Below, one piece after another: positions 60,767-64,000 of a DNA stretch of 64,000 bases (positions within the stretch are counted from its first letter, which is position 1; every line of letters starts with the position of its first letter). The stretch is from Nocardioides sp. URHA0032 (GTDB lineage Bacteria; Actinomycetota; Actinomycetes; Propionibacteriales; Nocardioidaceae), in NCBI RefSeq assembly GCF_000620645.1, contig NZ_KK211159.1, positions 780,312-844,311 on the forward strand. Direction: 5' to 3'. The position numbers were made by a program, and so were the translations under genes. The notes under the pieces were generated by a model. It made no database searches and was not told the DNA's origin. It worked only from the letters and a program-made list of their open reading frames with translations.

Positions 60767-61867
60767 TCACGCCCTCGCCATGGATGCGAGCCGCGGTCGG
60801 GTCTCGATGTCCTTCGGGTAGAGACTCCGAGCGACCGCGTCCGCCTCGGTGACGGTGCCGTCCTGGACCAGCCGCGAGAGGGACTGCTCCAGGGTGACCA
60901 TGCCGTCCTGGGCCCCGGTGATCAGCGAGTTCCGCAGCTGGTGGGTCTTGCCCTCCTTGATGAGGTTGCGCACCGCCGGCGTGGCCGTGAGGACCTCGTA
61001 CGCCGCGGTCATGCCACCCCCGATCTTCGGGATCAGCCGCTGGTAGACCACGCAGCTGAGCGCCGCGGCCAGCTGGACCCGGATCTGGGCCTGCTGCTCG
61101 GCAGGGAAGACGTCGATCATGCGGCCGATCGACTGGGCGGTGTCATTGGTGTGCAGGGTGGCGAAGACGAGGTGCCCGGTCTCCGCGACGGTGAGGGCGA
61201 ACCGGATGGACTCCAGGTCGCGCATCTCACCGACGAGCAGCACGTCGGGGTCCTCGCGGAGGACGCTGCGCAGCGCGTCGGGGAAGTTGGCGGTGTCGGT
61301 GCCGACCTCGCGCTGGTTGACGGCCGACATCTTGTGGTCGTGGACGTACTCGATCGGGTCCTCGATGGTGATGATGTGGCAGCCGCGGTTGCTGTTGATC
61401 ACGTCGACCAGCGAGGCAAGCGTCGTGGACTTGCCGGAGCCGGTCGGGCCGGTCATCAGGATCAGGCCTTGGTGCCGCAGGGCCAGGTCCCGCAGCACTT
61501 GCGGCAACCCGAGCTCGTCCGGCGACGGGATCGAGCGCGGGATCATCCGCAGCGCCACCGCGGTCAGTCCGCGTTGGGTGAACGCGTTGCCGCGGATGCG
61601 GGCGTTCTCGCGCCACGAGAAGGAGAAGTCGTACTCGTGGCTGGCGTCCCAGGCGTCGGTCTGGTCCGGCGTCAGCACTTCGGCGAGCAGCGCATTGGTG
61701 TCCTCCGCCGAGAGCGCAGACGCTCCCGGTACTGGAGTCAAGGTGCCGTCGACCCGGAGCATGGGCGGGAGGCCGACGGAGAGGAGCAGGTCGGTGCCAC
61801 TGGCCTGCCAGAGGTTCGCGAGCAGCCCGTCGATCCGGCTGCCGATGCGGTGAACGTTGGTGTGCAT
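60767..61867 (-). CDS. pilT: Type IV pilus retraction ATPase
   Basis: 366 residues; Walker A GPTGSGKSTT (Lys146), REDPDVLLVGEMRD, FATLHTNDT and GGGMTAAYEVL are PilT motifs, and there is no MshEN domain or zinc motif. Retraction would allow twitching or DNA uptake. It is the second gene of the operon after pilA, 96 bases downstream, which could allow separate regulation of pilin. Confidence 0.94.
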   Translation of the reverse strand: MHTNVHRIGSRIDGLLANLWQASGTDLLLSVGLPPMLRVDGTLTPVPGASALSAEDTNALLAEVLTPDQTDAWDASHEYDFSFSWRENARIRGNAFTQRGLTAVALRMIPRSIPSPDELGLPQVLRDLALRHQGLILMTGPTGSGKSTTLASLVDVINSNRGCHIITIEDPIEYVHDHKMSAVNQREVGTDTANFPDALRSVLREDPDVLLVGEMRDLESIRFALTVAETGHLVFATLHTNDTAQSIGRMIDVFPAEQQAQIRVQLAAALSCVVYQRLIPKIGGGMTAAYEVLTATPAVRNLIKEGKTHQLRNSLITGAQDGMVTLEQSLSRLVQDGTVTEADAVARSLYPKDIETRPRLASMARA

Positions 61868-61963
61868 GATGCGGGCCCCTCGGGATCGTGACGAAGGTGA
61901 AGCGGAGATGGTTGCTGATGGGAGGGCCGCAGGGATGCTGCGGCCCTCCCGTCAGGCTCACAA

Positions 61964-62308
61964 TCAGACGGTGCAGCCGGTGGCCAGGCCGGTGGTCCCG
62001 TCGATCGGGGTGGTGGTGGTCATTCCGTCGGGAAGGCTCTTCAGGTACTTGGCGGTGACCAGGGCCTGGACGGTGGCCGGGTAGTTGCCGTTCTTGGCGT
62101 TCCACGCCTCGGCAGCGGTCGAGACGGTCTTGCAGCTAGTCGCCTTCGCCGTGTCAGTCGCGTCCTGCCGGAAGGTGCCGACGCCGAACACGACGATGGC
62201 GGCCAGGATGCCGAGGACGGTGATGACGATCAGGAGCTCGATGAGAGTGAAGCCGCCCTCGTTGTTCTTCCGGAGCTGACGGCTACGAGCGATTGCGTTG
62301 TTGAGCAT
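61964..62308 (-). CDS. pilA: Major type IV pilin
   Basis: 114 residues with an unusually basic 19-residue leader ending NNEGG| and mature start FTLIELLIVITVLGILAA with the +5 Glu. The mature 95-residue pilin has Cys in TSCKTV and in the last residues TGCTV, probably a disulfide loop; WNAKNGNYPATVQALV is typical of short pseudopilin-like pilins. AAGGAA site before the ATG at 62308. It heads the pilus operon. Confidence 0.93.
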   Translation of the reverse strand: MLNNAIARSRQLRKNNEGGFTLIELLIVITVLGILAAIVVFGVGTFRQDATDTAKATSCKTVSTAAEAWNAKNGNYPATVQALVTAKYLKSLPDGMTTTTPIDGTTGLATGCTV

Positions 62309-62341
62309 GATGGATTCCTTTGCCTGGATGAATGTGATGGG

Positions 62342-62363
62342 CAGCCCCCGAGCGCCGGGGCTG
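62342..62363 (-). promoter_or_regulatory. Hairpin in the pilA 5' region
   Basis: CAGCCCC and GGGGCTG form a 7-bp stem with an 8-base loop, 33 bases upstream of the pilA ATG, inside the likely leader. It might limit translation or slow RNase; no known riboswitch motif was recognised. Confidence 0.4.
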
Positions 62364-62435
62364 AGTGGATCGCGAACCGTCCCGGCGGTGGGGGCTTCCA
62401 CGGCCGCGTATCCCCAATTCCGGTGATGGAGGAGG

Positions 62436-62460
62436 TCTGGGGACCGGTTACTGGTCCAGA
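62436..62460. promoter_or_regulatory. Inverted repeat between pilA and the plus-strand small gene
   Basis: TCTGG-GG-ACC and GGT-CCAGA pair as an 8-bp stem with a 2-base bulge and a 7-base loop. It lies about 130 bases upstream of pilA in the divergent promoter region and may be a regulator site or part of the pilA leader. Confidence 0.4.
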
Positions 62461-62565
62461 CGTCCAGAGCCGTTGCGGGCCGCCGGCTCAGCGGGTGTGC
62501 CTCACCCCGGACGGCACCTGGCTGGCACGCATCCCAGCGGACCGGCGCGCCGACCCGGAGCGCCA

Positions 62566-62928
62566 GTGACGAGCAACGAGATCGAGATCGCCGTGGCCGT
62601 TTCCGCCACGGCGCCCGCGGGTACTCCACAGCTCATGGGCGCAGACCCAGCACTCATCCGCATGCTCCGCGCGGGCCGCGACGAAGGCCGCGATCTCGAG
62701 GAAGCGCTGGAGTGGCTCGCACGCACGTTCGGCCGTCACTCGTCCGCGGCCCGGGTCGGAGCGCACGTCACCTGCCGCGAGGCCAACGTCATCGCGTACG
62801 TGCTGGCCGCCGGCCGGCACCTCGATGCCGCGGTCGTCTGGCTCGACGGGCACGCTGCGAGCGACACCGAGGAGGACACCCACGGGCGTCCGGGATTCGA
62901 CGCGGCCCGCTACATCACCGGTCGCTGA
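62566..62928 (+). CDS. Unknown small cytoplasmic protein
   Basis: 120 residues from a GTG at 62566 with GGAG nine bases upstream; a longer frame to 62365 would cross the pilA leader region. After an Ala-rich start it has helical segments LIRMLRAGRDEGRDLEEALEW and VTCREANVIAYVLAAGRHLDAAV, and an acidic end. No family recognised, no signal peptide. Divergent from pilA, so a regulatory link is possible but unsupported. Confidence 0.62.
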   Translation: MTSNEIEIAVAVSATAPAGTPQLMGADPALIRMLRAGRDEGRDLEEALEWLARTFGRHSSAARVGAHVTCREANVIAYVLAAGRHLDAAVVWLDGHAASDTEEDTHGRPGFDAARYITGR

Positions 62929-63114
62929 GCCGTCGGCTGGCGCGGCTCGCCTCAGCGTCGGACACTGAGCCTGGGTCCCGTCCACGTCGCGACGCGGGCA
63001 GCGTGCGCTCCCGTCCCGACCCGCGGGCCGGGGGTAGAGGTCGCACTCCCCCAGAGACGGAGACACCCTGGGACCCTTCTCGGATCTGTAGCGGTGTCGG
63101 CGCAAGGAGGGCTC

Positions 63115-63142
63115 GGAGCGCGTCTCCGGGCCCTTCTCGCAC
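63115..63142. repeat. 28-bp direct repeat, copy A
   Basis: Shares GGAGCGCGT-TCCGGGCCC-TTCTCGCAC with copy B at 63536-63564, differing by one substitution and one inserted C. The flanks differ. Both copies border the small ORF at 63333. Confidence 0.75.
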
Positions 63143-63211
63143 GCCCGAGGGCCGCGGCACCACGCGTCGTTCAGATCGTCGCGGGCGGGCGTCATGTGAG
63201 CGCGAAATTTG

Positions 63212-63240
63212 CTGACAACAGGTCGGCAATGCCCTAGCCT
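63212..63240 (+). promoter_or_regulatory. Candidate sigma-A-type promoter
   Basis: CTGACA (63212-63217) and TAGCCT (63235-63240) are separated by 17 bases and follow an A/T-rich patch GCGAAATTTG. It points at the small ORF starting at 63333, with a leader of about 85 bases. Confidence 0.55.
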
Positions 63241-63332
63241 CCCTGCGGACGGCTTCCCCGCCCTCGGCGTGATCCAGGGTTCCCGCCGCGCCCAAACATC
63301 GTCACGCGAGAACAAGCGGGGTTCGCACGCTC

Positions 63333-63506
63333 ATGGACACGATCCGCATCCTGACCATCTCGGACTCAGCCCCGGTCGCTGTGCTCGACAAGGTGCTCAC
63401 TGCCGCCGAAGATGCCCTCGAGGCAGCCGGCGCTCAGCGCATCTGGGTCGAACGTGACTCGATGGCGCTTGCCGTGATGGCTCAGCTCCCCCCCGCAAAG
63501 CGCTGA
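63333..63506 (+). CDS. Small unknown ORF, 57 residues
   Basis: ATG at 63333 to TGA at 63506 encodes a 57-residue acidic/Ala-rich protein starting MDTIRILTISDSAPVAVLD with a helix LTAAEDALEAAGAQRI and a strand IWVERDSMALAVM. It follows a good promoter candidate and is bounded by repeat copy B and a strong hairpin. No clear ribosome site, no family; it may be real but is unproven. Confidence 0.45.
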   Translation: MDTIRILTISDSAPVAVLDKVLTAAEDALEAAGAQRIWVERDSMALAVMAQLPPAKR

Positions 63507-63535
63507 AGCGCCGCGTTGGGCACACGCAGGGGCGG

Positions 63536-63564
63536 GGAGCGCGTGTCCGGGCCCCTTCTCGCAC
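63536..63564. repeat. 28-bp direct repeat, copy B
   Basis: 29-bp version of copy A with one extra C in the C-run. It starts 29 bases after the small ORF stop. The element looks like a short dispersed repeat of unknown nature. Confidence 0.75.
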
Positions 63565-63584
63565 CCCAGCCGGTCAACAACGGC

Positions 63585-63624
63585 CACGACGCCGCGAACT
63601 CCGTGTGGGGTTCGCGGCGTCGTG
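63585..63624. terminator. Strong hairpin between convergent genes
   Basis: A perfect 15-bp inverted repeat (63585-63599 and 63610-63624, CACGACGCCGCGAAC and its complement) with a 10-base loop. It sits between the plus-strand small ORF and the minus-strand gene ending at 63660, so it can stop transcription from both. No T-run follows, as is common in high-G+C actinobacteria. Confidence 0.75.
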
Positions 63625-63659
63625 CTGTGCGTCAGCCCGGGACGGACTAGGCGGGGCGG

Positions 63660-64000
63660 TCAGGCGGCGGGGACGGTGATGTAGAGCTCCGGGGTGACCG
63701 AGTCGAGGATGAGGCGTCCGCCGTCGTCGGGCAAGTCGCTGGAGTCGCAGCCCTGGACGAACTGGCCCGGGTCGATGGTGTCGGAAGGCAGGGAGTCGTC
63801 GAGGCAGAACACGCCGGCGAAGTCGAGGACCTGACCGTCGTCGGTCTCGAAGTGGGAGTTGGTTGTCGGGCTGGCCGGGGTGTCGCCGGTGTTCTCGACC
63901 TTGAGCCGATAAGACAGGTTGCGGGTCAGTGTCTCGTCCGCGGCGGCCTTGTTCTTGAGCTCGCTGCTGAGCAGCGTGTAGGTCATCGTGCCGTCGTAGG
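63660..64000 (-). CDS. DUF4352-like secreted protein, C-terminal part, partial
   Basis: The frame is open at the right edge of the window, so the start is missing. The visible part reads YDGTMTYTLLSSE, then RLKVENTGDTPASPTTNSHF, and a Cys pair in VFCLDD and QGCDSSD, ending LYITVPAA. This is the Ig-like DUF4352 pattern of actinobacterial lipoproteins or secreted proteins. Function unknown. Confidence 0.7.
   Translation of the reverse strand, partial: YDGTMTYTLLSSELKNKAAADETLTRNLSYRLKVENTGDTPASPTTNSHFETDDGQVLDFAGVFCLDDSLPSDTIDPGQFVQGCDSSDLPDDGGRLILDSVTPELYITVPAA

Larger units (their letters stand above)
62929..63332. other. 404-base gene-free interval
   Basis: No convincing gene. It holds repeat copy A (63115-63142), a related short block GGGACCCTTCTCGG at 63070-63083, and near the right end a rare A/T-rich patch with a promoter-like pair. 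Open frames here read through without ribosome sites. Confidence 0.6.

Noticed and set aside
62309..62480. c-di-GMP riboswitch before pilA
   Set aside because: The conserved GEMM segments with AGGGCAAACC-type sequence are absent; only a chance GGGACG is present.

Overview
The window is very G+C-rich, densely packed actinobacterial chromosome. RbpA, WhiA, YvcK, RapZ, a mycothiol-type maleylpyruvate isomerase, an NDMA-dependent alcohol dehydrogenase, the KshA/KshB steroid oxygenase and a pseudo-SOS box of the GAAC-N4-GTTC type all point to Actinomycetota. The gene order and the steroid genes suggest a Nocardioides-like (Nocardioidaceae) organism; the genus is an inference.

Layout. 1-9.6 kb: end of heme A synthase (ctaA), convergent heme O synthase (ctaB), then the divergent sugar-phosphate operon tkt-tal-pgi-zwf-opcA-pgl. 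9.6-18.2 kb, minus strand: uvrC-rapZ-yvcK-whiA followed by gap-pgk-tpiA-secG-rbpA, mostly with ATGA overlaps. 18.2-21.8 kb: a Rieske lipoprotein and uvrA with an SOS box. 21.9-24.2 kb: a mycothiol-dependent isomerase/metallohydrolase pair, two copies of a long palindromic repeat, and an unknown membrane-anchored protein. 24.4-31 kb: a divergent steroid-catabolism locus (kshA, a small Cys protein and kshB on one side; two acyl-CoA dehydrogenases and a CoA ligase like fadE26-fadE27-fadD17 on the other) around a KstR-like operator. 31-38.2 kb: a frameshifted DUF4185-type lipoprotein, a spermidine-synthase-like gene, a P-loop kinase, the late cobalamin genes cobT-cobS and cobU-cobQ, and an iron-box-controlled siderophore-interacting flavoprotein. 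38.2-47 kb: a membrane-anchored phosphodiesterase, an MprF-like pseudokinase/flippase, an FMN glutamate-synthase-like protein, a nicotinoprotein alcohol dehydrogenase with a second KstR-like operator, an SDR, a dual-specificity phosphatase and a DUF2188-type protein.

47.0-48.5 kb is the wreck of a two-component system: a sensor kinase with an in-frame stop and frame changes, joined directly to the DNA-binding end of a LuxR-type regulator. 48.8-62.3 kb, minus strand, is the most distinctive part: a Gram-positive type IV pilus operon (pilA-pilT-pilB-pilC-pilV-pilW-pilX-pilD) ending at a 1,570-residue secreted protein built of about sixteen Ig-like repeats. Two matching 16-bp palindromes exactly 42 bp apart lie upstream of that giant gene. 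The last 1.7 kb holds small unknown genes, a repeated 28-bp element, a strong hairpin and the end of a DUF4352-like gene that runs off the window.

Working together: zwf/opcA/pgl supply NADPH and pentose phosphates that tkt/tal/pgi return to glycolysis (gap, pgk, tpiA). KshAB, the acyl-CoA dehydrogenases, the ligase and probably the alcohol dehydrogenase form a sterol-degradation set that may share one repressor. The pilus genes supply two motor ATPases, platform, peptidase, major and minor pilins; pilM/N/O/P/Q homologues were not found in the window. Several start codons lie 6-7 bases after a TANNNT hexamer with no Shine-Dalgarno, suggesting leaderless transcripts.
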